Assembly (NCBI GenBank): GCA_030424865.1
Contig: JAUHVR010000017.1
Span: 1 to 64,000, forward strand
Direction of reading: 5' to 3'
Length of the DNA stretch: 64,000 nucleotides
Source: Alphaproteobacteria bacterium
GTDB lineage: Bacteria > Pseudomonadota > Alphaproteobacteria > Rhodobacterales > Rhodobacteraceae
In this document: positions 34,387 through 42,047 of the stretch, piece after piece
Numbering within the stretch: the first letter of the stretch is position 1
How the letters are laid out: each line of letters starts with the position of its first letter
Position numbers and translations under genes: made by a program
Notes under the pieces: model-generated
The model's database searches: none
What the model was told of the DNA's origin: nothing
Seen by the model: the letters and a program-made list of their open reading frames with translations, nothing else

Positions 34387-35783
34387 CCTCGATTGAAATC
34401 GGCCTTTGGGTCACGGGAGGCATGCTGGTCTTTGTGATCTTCGGCATGCGTGTGGCCTTTGCCGCCGGTCTTGCCGGAATGATCGGCCTGATCTGGATCT
34501 TCTGGTCGAAAAAGGGCATGGACCCCGAGGATTTCGGCTGGGCACTGACCGTGGCCGTCAAGACGGCGGGACAGGTGCCGCATTCCAAGGTGGCCAGCCA
34601 GGCGCTGAGCCTGATCCCGACCTTCATCCTGATCGGCTATCTGGCCTATTACGCGGGGCTGACGCGGGCGCTGTTCGAGGCCGCCAAGCGCTGGATCGCA
34701 TGGGTGCCCGGGGGGCTGGCGGTGTCGACCGTCTTTGCGACGGCGGGTTTTGCGGCGGTCTCGGGTGCTTCGGTCGCCACGGCGGCGGTCTTCGCGCGGA
34801 TCGCTATCCCTGAAATGTTGAAGATCGGCTATGACAAGCGCTTTGCGGCGGGTGTCGTGGCGGCAGGCGGCACCTTGGCCAGCCTGATCCCGCCCTCGGC
34901 GATACTGGTGATCTATGCCATCATCGTGGAACAGGACGTGGGCAAACTGTTGCTGGCGGGCTTTATCCCCGGTGCGTTCTCGGCGGTGATCTATGGCTTG
35001 CTGATCGTCGGTCTGGCATTGGTGATCCCGAACTTTGGGCCGCCCGTCAAAGGCTTCACCTGGAAAGAGCGCCTGGTTTCGCTTCCACCCGCGCTGCCCA
35101 TCGTGGCCGTCGTCGTGATCATCATCATGTTCGTCTACAACCCCTTCGGCGGAGACGCCTGGGGCACCCCGACCGAGGGCGGGGCCATCGGGGCCTTCAT
35201 CGTCTTCTGCATGGCCGTCTATCGCGGCATGCGCTGGACCGAGTTGCGGGATGCCCTGATCGAGACGGCAAAACTGAGCGCGATGATCTTCACGATCATC
35301 TGGGGTGTGCTGATCTATGTCCGCTTCCTGGGCTTCGCCGATCTGCCGGGGGCGTTTTCGGACTGGATCACTTCGCTGACCGTGTCACCCATGCTGATCC
35401 TGATCTGTATCCTGCTGGCCTATGCCGTGCTGGGCATGTTCATGGACGCGATCGGCATGCTGCTTCTGACACTGCCGGTGGTCTACCCGGCGGTCATGGC
35501 GCTGAACGGGGGCGAGTTCGTCTCGGCCGCCGACAGCACCTTCGGCATGAGTGGGCCGATGTGCGCGATCTGGTTCGGCATCTTGGTGGTGAAAATGGCC
35601 GAGTTCTGCCTGATCACCCCACCCATCGGCCTGAACTGCTTTGTGGTTGCCGGCGTGCGCGATGACATCAGTGTGCAGGACGTGTTCCGCGGGGTGACGC
35701 CCTTCTTCATCGCGGACGCGATCACCATCGCGCTGCTGGTGGCCTTTCCGGCGATTGTGCTCTGGCTGCCAAGCCTCGCATAG
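34383..35783 (+). CDS. TRAP transporter large permease (DctM family)
   Basis: A 466-residue membrane protein with about 12 hydrophobic segments. Typical DctM parts are VFATAGFAAVSGASVATAAV, AAGGTLASLIPPSAILVIYA, YAVLGMFMDAIGMLLLTLPVVYP and MAEFCLITPPIGLNCFVVAG. It carries the sodium-coupled transport step. It overlaps dctQ by 4 nt and is followed by a good terminator. Confidence 0.94.
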   Translation: MTSIEIGLWVTGGMLVFVIFGMRVAFAAGLAGMIGLIWIFWSKKGMDPEDFGWALTVAVKTAGQVPHSKVASQALSLIPTFILIGYLAYYAGLTRALFEAAKRWIAWVPGGLAVSTVFATAGFAAVSGASVATAAVFARIAIPEMLKIGYDKRFAAGVVAAGGTLASLIPPSAILVIYAIIVEQDVGKLLLAGFIPGAFSAVIYGLLIVGLALVIPNFGPPVKGFTWKERLVSLPPALPIVAVVVIIIMFVYNPFGGDAWGTPTEGGAIGAFIVFCMAVYRGMRWTELRDALIETAKLSAMIFTIIWGVLIYVRFLGFADLPGAFSDWITSLTVSPMLILICILLAYAVLGMFMDAIGMLLLTLPVVYPAVMALNGGEFVSAADSTFGMSGPMCAIWFGILVVKMAEFCLITPPIGLNCFVVAGVRDDISVQDVFRGVTPFFIADAITIALLVAFPAIVLWLPSLA

Positions 35784-35805
35784 TCCGTGATATCAAGGCA
35801 CTTGA

Positions 35806-35839
35806 CCCGGTCCGGCAGTTTCGCCGGGCCGGGTTTTTC
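35806..35839 (+). terminator. Rho-independent terminator of the TRAP operon
   Basis: A 12-bp stem (35806-35817 with 35824-35835, acccggtccggc/gccgggccgggt, one G-T pair) with a 6-nt loop is followed by five T (35835-35839). It ends the dctB-dctM plus-strand unit right at the stop codon of the convergent binding-protein gene. Confidence 0.9.
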
Positions 35840-36861
35840 TATGGTTTCTGGAGGATCGCGTCTTCCCAGGCCTGCAGGAACTGACGTTTCTTGAAAGCAT
35901 CAAGAAAAACCAACAGGCCGGGCCCAAGCCGGATGCGGCGCAGGCTTTCCGCCTCAGCGTTGCGCACTTCGCCGGCAATCGTGAATGTCGCGTCCTCTGG
36001 CGGGCTGTCCGCCCAGGCCGATTGCAGGACATGGTCCACGAACTCTCCGGCCAGATCGGCATCGCGCGTGGTCCGCGGGATCAGGACCGAGCGCATCATC
36101 ACCGTGGTGAAATCGGTGGGCAACAGGATCTCGAACTGGTCCGCATCGGGGCGTGAGCGGGCGTAGCTGCCAAGGACGTTGTAGGCCACCGCAAGGTCAC
36201 CGCTGGCGACGCCGTCGATCATGTCGGAGGAACAGCAGAACAGGCGGGCGTTCAGGCTGCCCATGACCTCGGTCAACCGCCAATAGGTTTCCGAGGTGCG
36301 CGCGTCCTGCGTGGCGAACAGATAGCCTAGCCCGGACAGGCGCAGGTCATAGGTGGCGACCCGGTTGGCAAAACGATCTGGATGCTGGCGCATCAGGGTG
36401 ATCAGATCCTGCCGGGTCTGGGGCATCTTCAACCCATCAAAGGCGGCGCGCGACAGTACAATCGAGGCAGGTTCCTGCGTAAAGGCAAAGACGTGATCGC
36501 GCCACCGCGCCCAATCGGGCAGATCGTCGGTCGCAGCCGAGCTGTGGGCCACGGCGAACCCGTCATTGGCCAGTTTGGTCTGCAGGTCCATGGCGCTGGA
36601 GATGGCCACGTCAAAGCCTGCGCCTTCGTCCCGGATCGCCTTCATCAACTCGCCCGAGCTGACGGCAACGTAATCGACCGCCGCGCCGGGGGTCTGGTCC
36701 AGATAGCCCAGGATCACCGGTGCAAAGAGGTCGATATCGGCGGTCGAGATCACGCGCAATACGGTCTCTGAGTCCTGGGGGCCAAAGAGCACCTGTTCCT
36801 CGATCTCGAACGCCAGCGTGGGCGAGGCCATCAGGCAGAGGGAAATGAGAGCGTGACGCAT
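35839..36861 (-). CDS. ABC-type periplasmic binding protein linked to TctDE (probable sensory partner)
   Basis: A 340-residue exported protein (signal peptide about 1-17, MRHALISLCLMASPTLA) of the iron/2-aminoethylphosphonate type binding-protein fold (TVLRVISTADIDLFAPVILGYLDQTPGAAVDY cut short here, DVAISSAMDLQTKLANDGFA, QTRQDLITLMRQHPDRF, DLAVAYNVLGSYA). There are no permease or ATPase genes next to it. Its start overlaps the end of the sensor kinase gene by 31 nt, so it is made together with TctE and may present ligand to the kinase rather than serve transport. This role is an inference. Confidence 0.8.
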   Translation of the reverse strand: MRHALISLCLMASPTLAFEIEEQVLFGPQDSETVLRVISTADIDLFAPVILGYLDQTPGAAVDYVAVSSGELMKAIRDEGAGFDVAISSAMDLQTKLANDGFAVAHSSAATDDLPDWARWRDHVFAFTQEPASIVLSRAAFDGLKMPQTRQDLITLMRQHPDRFANRVATYDLRLSGLGYLFATQDARTSETYWRLTEVMGSLNARLFCCSSDMIDGVASGDLAVAYNVLGSYARSRPDADQFEILLPTDFTTVMMRSVLIPRTTRDADLAGEFVDHVLQSAWADSPPEDATFTIAGEVRNAEAESLRRIRLGPGLLVFLDAFKKRQFLQAWEDAILQKP

Positions 36862-38204
36862 GCGCCCGGTCCTTTGCTGTTGTTGGCAATATCGACACGG
36901 CCCCCATGTGCCAAGGCGACTTCATGGGCAATGGTCAGTCCAAGGCCCGAGCCGACGATGCCCTCGGCATTGCTGCCGCGGGCAAAGCGGCGGGTCAGGC
37001 GGTCGCGGCCCTCGGGCGGAAAGCCCTTGCCGTTGTCGCGGACCGTCAGGTGGACCTCGCCGTTCTGCGCGGTGACTGTCACCGAAACCGTGTCTTCGGC
37101 GGGGGAAAACTTGATCGCGTTGTCCAGAAGGTTGCGCAGGGCGTTCTGGATCAGGATCGTGTCACCACTGATCATCGCGCCGTCATCGGCGGTCAGGTGC
37201 AACTCGATGTCGCGCAATTCCGCCAGCGGTTGCAGGCGGTCGACCATTTCGGCTGCCAGGTGGCCCACGTCCAGCGCGCTGTGTTCCAGGTTGTCTGACC
37301 GAAAGGTCACCATGGCATGGTCCAAAAGCTGCCCGGCGGCGCGGCTGCTTTCGTCGATGGCGCGGATCATCTCGCGCAGGGCGGCGCGGTTTTCCTCTTT
37401 GTCGACCCGGCGCAGGGTCACATCGGCCTGCGTGCGGACCGTGGCCAAAGGCGTGCGCACACGGTGGGCGGCTTCGGCGATGAAGTCCTCGGACCGGGCG
37501 AGCGAGACCTTGAGCCGTTCCATGAAGCGGTTAAGGGCTGCGACCAGCGTCACCATCTCGCTAGGGACGGGGGCGGCAACCGGGCGCAGGTCCTGTGGGC
37601 CGCGTCGTCCGACTGACACCGCAAGCCGTTCAAGCGGACGGATTGCGGACCGGGCGGCCAGCGCGGCCAGCCCAGCTGCGGCGAGGAAAAAGCCCAGACC
37701 GATGGCGGCGGCGATCGAGGAAATTCGTTCCAGGGTTTCGCGTTGCCCGTTGCGGGTTTGGGCGATGATCACCGTCAGCGTGGCGGGGCGGCCCGAGATC
37801 GATAACAAACGGCTGAGCGCCACGACGCGGACTGGTTCGCCCAGAAAATCGCGGGTCGCAAATCGCGCATCTCCGATTCCGGGAACGTCCTCCAAGTCAC
37901 TGTAACCGGTTATAAAATCACCTCCGAACCGCACCGCGTAGAACACCCGATCATCGGACAGGTTGCCCAGCATCGAAAAGGCGGAATAGGGCAGGTCCAG
38001 CACCAGTTCGCCCTGACGCACCGCGCTGGCGTCCAGGATCGAGGTGGCCGAGGCCAAAAGGATGTTGTCCTGGCTTTCCTCGGCCAGTTGGCGCGCCAGG
38101 CTTTGTACGATGAAGAAAAGCGCCACGGCCAAAAGTGCCGCGCCCGCCAGCAGCGAGATCATAAGGCGGCGCTGGATCGATCCCCGGGCGTTGACCGTGG
38201 TCAT
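36831..38204 (-). CDS. tctE: TctE-type sensor histidine kinase
   Basis: A 457-residue kinase with two membrane helices (about 15-35 and 165-185), a short periplasmic sensing domain between them, a HAMP-like segment (RSAIRPLERLAVSVG), the phosphoacceptor in AEAAHRVRTPLATVRTQ (His followed by Arg, as usual in this family), and ATPase motifs NLLDNAIKFSP, DNGKGFPPEGRDRL and SGLGLTIAHEV. It overlaps tctD by 4 nt and the downstream binding-protein gene by 31 nt. It should control the divergent tctCBA genes with the regulator TctD. Confidence 0.9.
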   Translation of the reverse strand: MTTVNARGSIQRRLMISLLAGAALLAVALFFIVQSLARQLAEESQDNILLASATSILDASAVRQGELVLDLPYSAFSMLGNLSDDRVFYAVRFGGDFITGYSDLEDVPGIGDARFATRDFLGEPVRVVALSRLLSISGRPATLTVIIAQTRNGQRETLERISSIAAAIGLGFFLAAAGLAALAARSAIRPLERLAVSVGRRGPQDLRPVAAPVPSEMVTLVAALNRFMERLKVSLARSEDFIAEAAHRVRTPLATVRTQADVTLRRVDKEENRAALREMIRAIDESSRAAGQLLDHAMVTFRSDNLEHSALDVGHLAAEMVDRLQPLAELRDIELHLTADDGAMISGDTILIQNALRNLLDNAIKFSPAEDTVSVTVTAQNGEVHLTVRDNGKGFPPEGRDRLTRRFARGSNAEGIVGSGLGLTIAHEVALAHGGRVDIANNSKGPGACVTLSFPSA

Positions 38205-38866
38205 GGCAGGGTCAGCCGATAGCCCAGACCCCGGACCGTCTCGATCATGACGTTCGAGCCGCGCAGATGGCGGCGCAGGCGGGCGACATAGACCTCGATC
38301 GCGTTTTCGCTGACCTCTTCGTCATAGGAAAACAGCCGGTCCAGCAGTTTCGCCTTGGGAAAGATCTGGCCCGGCGCGTTGGCAAAGACCTCGAGCAGGC
38401 GCAGCTCGCGGTTGCGCAGGCTGACCGTTGTGTCACCGACCCTGAGCGTGCCGGCCAGCGAATCAAACTGCGCCAATCCCAGCGTCTTGAGGTTCTGCGC
38501 CGCGCCGCCCCGGCGCCGCAGGACGGCCCGGCAGCGCGCCTCAAGCTCGGCGAAATCAAAGGGTTTGGTGATGTAATCATCCGCCCCAAGGTCCAGAACA
38601 CCGACCCGGTCCGAGACCTCGGACCGCGCGGTCAGCACGATCACGGGCGTTGCATCGGCGCGGGTTCGATGCCGTTCCAGAAAGCTGCGACCGTCGCCGT
38701 CCGGCAGCATAATATCCAGCAAAATCAAGTCGTAATCGGTCGTTGCTGTGAAATCAGCGGCAGCGCCAAGGCTGTCTGCATGGTCCACGACGTGACCGTC
38801 CAGCGACAACCGGTCCAGCGCGGCCCGTGCCAGGTTCTCGTTGTCTTCGATCAGAAGATACCTCAC
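38201..38866 (-). CDS. tctD: TctD-type OmpR-family response regulator
   Basis: A 221-residue regulator: receiver domain (YLLIEDNENLARAALDRL, phospho-Asp in LILLDIMLPDGDG, Lys in DYITKPFDFAEL) and a winged-helix DNA-binding domain (VSLRNRELRLLEVFANAP, VSENAIEVYVARLRRHL, IETVRGLGYRLTLP). The start is a GTG at 38866 with GAGGAG upstream. An open frame continues far upstream, but that part lies antisense to tctC and is not coding. It is divergent from tctC across 108 bp that hold tandem direct repeats. Confidence 0.92.
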   Translation of the reverse strand: MRYLLIEDNENLARAALDRLSLDGHVVDHADSLGAAADFTATTDYDLILLDIMLPDGDGRSFLERHRTRADATPVIVLTARSEVSDRVGVLDLGADDYITKPFDFAELEARCRAVLRRRGGAAQNLKTLGLAQFDSLAGTLRVGDTTVSLRNRELRLLEVFANAPGQIFPKAKLLDRLFSYDEEVSENAIEVYVARLRRHLRGSNVMIETVRGLGYRLTLP

Positions 38867-38893
38867 CCGCGCCGCTCCTCCCCAGTTGCGTGA

Positions 38894-38923
38894 TGTCAGG
38901 TCCGTGTCAGCTTTGTCAGCTTT
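38894..38923. promoter_or_regulatory. Tandem direct repeats, probable TctD binding site
   Basis: Between tctD and tctC lie two exact adjacent 9-bp repeats, gtcagcttt at 38906-38914 and 38915-38923, preceded by a partial copy gtcaggtcc at 38894-38902. Adjacent direct repeats of about this size are the usual sites for OmpR-family dimers, and this region must hold the tctC promoter. Confidence 0.55.
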
Positions 38924-38974
38924 GATCCCAATTGATGAGCGGTCAGGAGAGCCGCTGTCAACATGGAGGAGAGA

Positions 38975-39961
38975 ATGAAAACTTTCGCATTTGGCCGCCG
39001 CGCGGTGATTGCGGCTGCAGCCGCTGCTATGGCGCTTGGCTCGCCGGTTCTGGCCGGTGGGCATCAGGTCGTTGACAAGATCCACTTCCTGATCCCGGGC
39101 GGCGCAGGCGGTGGCTGGGACGGCACGGCGCGTGGCACGGGCGAGGCCCTGACCGGCGCGGGGCTGGTCGGCAGCGCGTCTTATGAAAACATGTCGGGCG
39201 GCGGCGGTGGCAAGGCCATCGGTTACCTGATCGAGAACGCTGACAGCAACCACGGCACGCTGATGGTCAACTCGACGCCCATCGTGATCCGCTCGCTGAC
39301 GGGTGTCTTCCCGCACAACTTCCGCGATCTGACGCTGGTGTCCGGCACCATCGGGGACTACGCGGCCATCGTGGTTGGCAAGGACAGCGCGCTGAACAGC
39401 ATGGCTGACCTGCTGGCGGCCTATGATGCCGATCCGAATGGAACGGCGATTGGCGGCGGCTCGGTTCCGGGCGGCATGGACCACCTTGTGGCGGCCATGG
39501 TGATGGAAGCGGCAGGCAAGGACGCGCTGAACGTCAAGTACATTCCGTACGACGCGGGCGGCAAGGCCATGGCCGCGCTGCTGTCGGGTGAGATCAAGGC
39601 CCTGTCGACCGGCTTCTCGGAAGCGGTTGCGCTGGCACAGGCTGGTGAAGTCAAGATCCTGGGTGTCACGGCGGACGCGCGTGTGGACGCCTATGGCGAC
39701 GCGCCGACGATGATGGAGCAGGGCATCGACACGACCTTTGTGAACTGGCGTGGGTTCTTTGCGGCACCCGGCCTGCCCGAAGACAAGCTGGCGATGTACC
39801 AGGACGCCATCATGAAGATGTATGACACCCCCGAGTGGGAAGCCGTGCGCGCCCGCAACGGCTGGGTCAACATCCACAACTCCGGCGATGACTTCCGCGC
39901 CTTCCTGGAAGACCAGGAAAAGGTCATCGGCGACCTGATGAAGAAACTCGGCTTCCTCTAG
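38975..39961 (+). CDS. tctC: Tripartite tricarboxylate transporter binding protein TctC
   Basis: A 328-residue periplasmic receptor of the TctC (Bug) family: signal peptide about 1-24 (FAFGRRAVIAAAAAAMALG...), then IHFLIPGGAGGGWDGTARGTGEAL, the loop that binds carboxylates, NMSGGGGGKAIGYLIEN, GSVPGGMDHLVAAMVMEAAG and YIPYDAGGKAMAALLSGEI. The ATG at 38975 is preferred over the one at 38963, because GGAGGAG is spaced correctly for it. The ligand is probably citrate or a similar tri- or dicarboxylate, given tctBA and the CoA-dependent enzymes downstream. Confidence 0.92.
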   Translation: MKTFAFGRRAVIAAAAAAMALGSPVLAGGHQVVDKIHFLIPGGAGGGWDGTARGTGEALTGAGLVGSASYENMSGGGGGKAIGYLIENADSNHGTLMVNSTPIVIRSLTGVFPHNFRDLTLVSGTIGDYAAIVVGKDSALNSMADLLAAYDADPNGTAIGGGSVPGGMDHLVAAMVMEAAGKDALNVKYIPYDAGGKAMAALLSGEIKALSTGFSEAVALAQAGEVKILGVTADARVDAYGDAPTMMEQGIDTTFVNWRGFFAAPGLPEDKLAMYQDAIMKMYDTPEWEAVRARNGWVNIHNSGDDFRAFLEDQEKVIGDLMKKLGFL

Positions 39962-39978
39962 GCCTTTGAGTTTCTGAC

Positions 39979-40010
39979 GCACCGGCCCTTTCGGGGAGGG
40001 GGGCCGGTGC
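39979..40010 (+). other. Intercistronic hairpin between tctC and tctB
   Basis: Arms gcaccggcc (39979-39987) and ggccggtgc (40002-40010) form a 9-bp stem 17 nt after the tctC stop, without a T-run. Such hairpins commonly protect the abundant binding-protein message or attenuate transcription into the permease genes. Confidence 0.55.
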
Positions 40011-40034
40011 ACACCTTTCCCAAGGAGACAAGCG

Positions 40035-40517
40035 ATGGCACTTGACCGCTGGATTGCCCTGGTCATTCTGGGCATCACGCTGGCCTATGGCTATGCGGCC
40101 TTTTTCACGATGGACGGCAGTCTGCCGCCATTCATGCGCCGCAACCCGATCTGGCCCAGCACATTCCCGAAAGTTCTGGCCGTTCTGGCCATCCTGACAT
40201 CGCTGGTCATTGTCCTGGGACTGGAAAAGTCCGAAGGGCCGACAAAAAAGCCCGACATCGATTACACGCGGCTTGGCGATTACAACCTGGGCCAGGCGAT
40301 TTTCCTGCTGCTGTTGATGGTCGCCTATGCGCTGCTGCTGCGCCCCTTGGGGTTCATCGGCTCGACCATCGGGTTTCTGACCGTCGGCGCGGTTGTGCTG
40401 GGCGAACGGCGGTTCGTTGTGCTGATCCCTGTTACCGCCGCCGCAACCTTTGTTGTCTGGTACCTGGTTGAACAGGTGCTGGGCATCTTCCTGCGGCCCT
40501 GGCCGTTTTTCATCTGA
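40035..40517 (+). CDS. tctB: Tripartite tricarboxylate transporter small subunit TctB
   Basis: A 160-residue membrane protein with four hydrophobic segments (about 6-24, 43-62, 82-100 and 115-145) in the TctB pattern, including the FPKVLAVLAILTSL segment and the YALLLRPLGFIGSTIGFL motif. It is the small membrane subunit of the TTT system. The ATG at 40035 has AAGGAG 9 nt upstream. It is followed 15 bp later by tctA. Confidence 0.9.
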   Translation: MALDRWIALVILGITLAYGYAAFFTMDGSLPPFMRRNPIWPSTFPKVLAVLAILTSLVIVLGLEKSEGPTKKPDIDYTRLGDYNLGQAIFLLLLMVAYALLLRPLGFIGSTIGFLTVGAVVLGERRFVVLIPVTAAATFVVWYLVEQVLGIFLRPWPFFI

Positions 40518-40532
40518 TCACCGGAGGCTGAC

Positions 40533-42047
40533 ATGATCGAAGGACTTCTTATCGGCCTTGGCGCGGCCTTTTCCATCACCAACCTGGCGATGGTGATTGC
40601 TGGGTGCCTGATCGGTACATTCATCGGCATGCTGCCGGGTCTTGGCCCGATGTCGATCATCGCCATCATGATCCCGGTGGCGATCACCATCGGCGACCCC
40701 TCGGCAGCGCTGATCCTTCTGGCTGGCGTCTACTATGGCGCGATCTTTGGCGGGTCGACCTCGTCGATCCTTTTGAATGCGCCGGGTGTGGCGGGCACGG
40801 TTGCGACCAGCTTTGACGGCTATCCGATGGCCCGGAAGGGCCAGGCCGGCAAGGCGCTGACGGTGGCGGCGATCGCCTCGTTCTGCGGCGGCACGATCGG
40901 AGCGATCCTCTTGATGGTCTTTGCGCCGATGCTGTCGACCGTGGCGCTGCTGTTCCATTCGGCCGAGTACTTCGCGCTTATGGTGGTGGGCCTGTCGGCC
41001 ATTGCGGCCTTTGCGGGTACGGGCAATGTGGCCAAGGCAGTCTTGATGACGCTTTTGGGCCTGATCATGGCGACGGTGGGCGAGGGCGCCCTGTTCAACA
41101 TGCCGCGCTTCACGATGGGGCTTATGGACCTGCAGTCGGGCTTCAGCTTCATCACGCTGGCCATGGCGATGTTTGCGCTGCCCGAGGCGATTTTCCTGGT
41201 GCTGAACCCGGCACGCTCGGCGCAGGGCAACAGTGGCAAGATCGAGAACCTGCGGATCACGCGCGAAGAGGGGCGCAAGATCGCCCCTGTCATCGGGCGG
41301 CAGTCGATCCAGGGCTTCTTTATCGGCGTGTTGCCGGGGGCGGGCGCGACGATTGCCTCGTTTCTGGGTTATGCGGTGGAACGCAACATCGCGTCGAAGG
41401 AAGAGCAGGAAGAGTTTGGCAATGGCTCGGTCAAGGGTTTGGCTGCGCCGGAAACGGCGAACAACGCCGCCTGTACCGGGTCCTTTGTGCCGCTGCTCAC
41501 TCTGGGCATTCCTGGGTCGGGGACCACGGCGATCCTGCTGGGCGCGCTGATCGCGCTGAACGTGACGCCGGGGCCGCGGCTGATGCTGGACGAACCGCAG
41601 ATCTTCTGGGCGGTGATCATCTCGATGTACATTGGCAATCTGGTGCTGCTGATCCTGAACCTGCCGCTGATCCCCTACATTGCCAAGGTGCTGGCGATCC
41701 CACGCAACTATCTGATCCCGTTCATCTTGTTCTTTACACTGATGGGCAGCTACATCGGGCAGAACAACGCGACCGAGCTTTTGATCCTTGTGGGCATGGG
41801 CGTCGCGGCGACGGTGCTTCGGTTTGCGGATTACCCGCTGGCACCGCTGCTGATCGGCTTTATCCTGGGCCGGATGCTGGAAGACAACTTCTCGCGGTCC
41901 ATGCAGCTTTATGACGGGGTCGGGTTCATCATCGACCGTCCGATGACGCTGGGGCTTTTGGTGATCGCCGTGCTGCTGGTGGTGATCCCGAGCTACCGGG
42001 CGCGGCGTGCGCGGGCCCGCAAAGAAGGCGTGGCCGATGGCGATTGA
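40533..42047 (+). CDS. tctA: Tripartite tricarboxylate transporter large permease TctA
   Basis: A 504-residue permease with about 12 hydrophobic segments and the TctA hallmarks GTFIGMLPGLGPMSIIAIMIP, YYGAIFGGSTSSILLNAPGVAGTVATSFDG (in parts), GVLPGAGATIASFLGYAVE, NNAACTGSFVPLLTLGIPGSGTTAILLGAL (in parts) and a C-terminal GFILGRMLEDNFSRSM. It couples uptake to an ion gradient. GGAGG is 6-7 nt before the ATG. The end overlaps the next gene by 11 nt, so the CoA-transferase is coupled to transport. Confidence 0.95.
   Translation: MIEGLLIGLGAAFSITNLAMVIAGCLIGTFIGMLPGLGPMSIIAIMIPVAITIGDPSAALILLAGVYYGAIFGGSTSSILLNAPGVAGTVATSFDGYPMARKGQAGKALTVAAIASFCGGTIGAILLMVFAPMLSTVALLFHSAEYFALMVVGLSAIAAFAGTGNVAKAVLMTLLGLIMATVGEGALFNMPRFTMGLMDLQSGFSFITLAMAMFALPEAIFLVLNPARSAQGNSGKIENLRITREEGRKIAPVIGRQSIQGFFIGVLPGAGATIASFLGYAVERNIASKEEQEEFGNGSVKGLAAPETANNAACTGSFVPLLTLGIPGSGTTAILLGALIALNVTPGPRLMLDEPQIFWAVIISMYIGNLVLLILNLPLIPYIAKVLAIPRNYLIPFILFFTLMGSYIGQNNATELLILVGMGVAATVLRFADYPLAPLLIGFILGRMLEDNFSRSMQLYDGVGFIIDRPMTLGLLVIAVLLVVIPSYRARRARARKEGVADGD

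Noticed and set aside
38867-40078. N-terminal extension of tctD across tctC
   Set aside because: The frame stays open but runs antisense to the binding-protein gene. The GTG at 38866 has GAGGAG and gives the normal regulator length.
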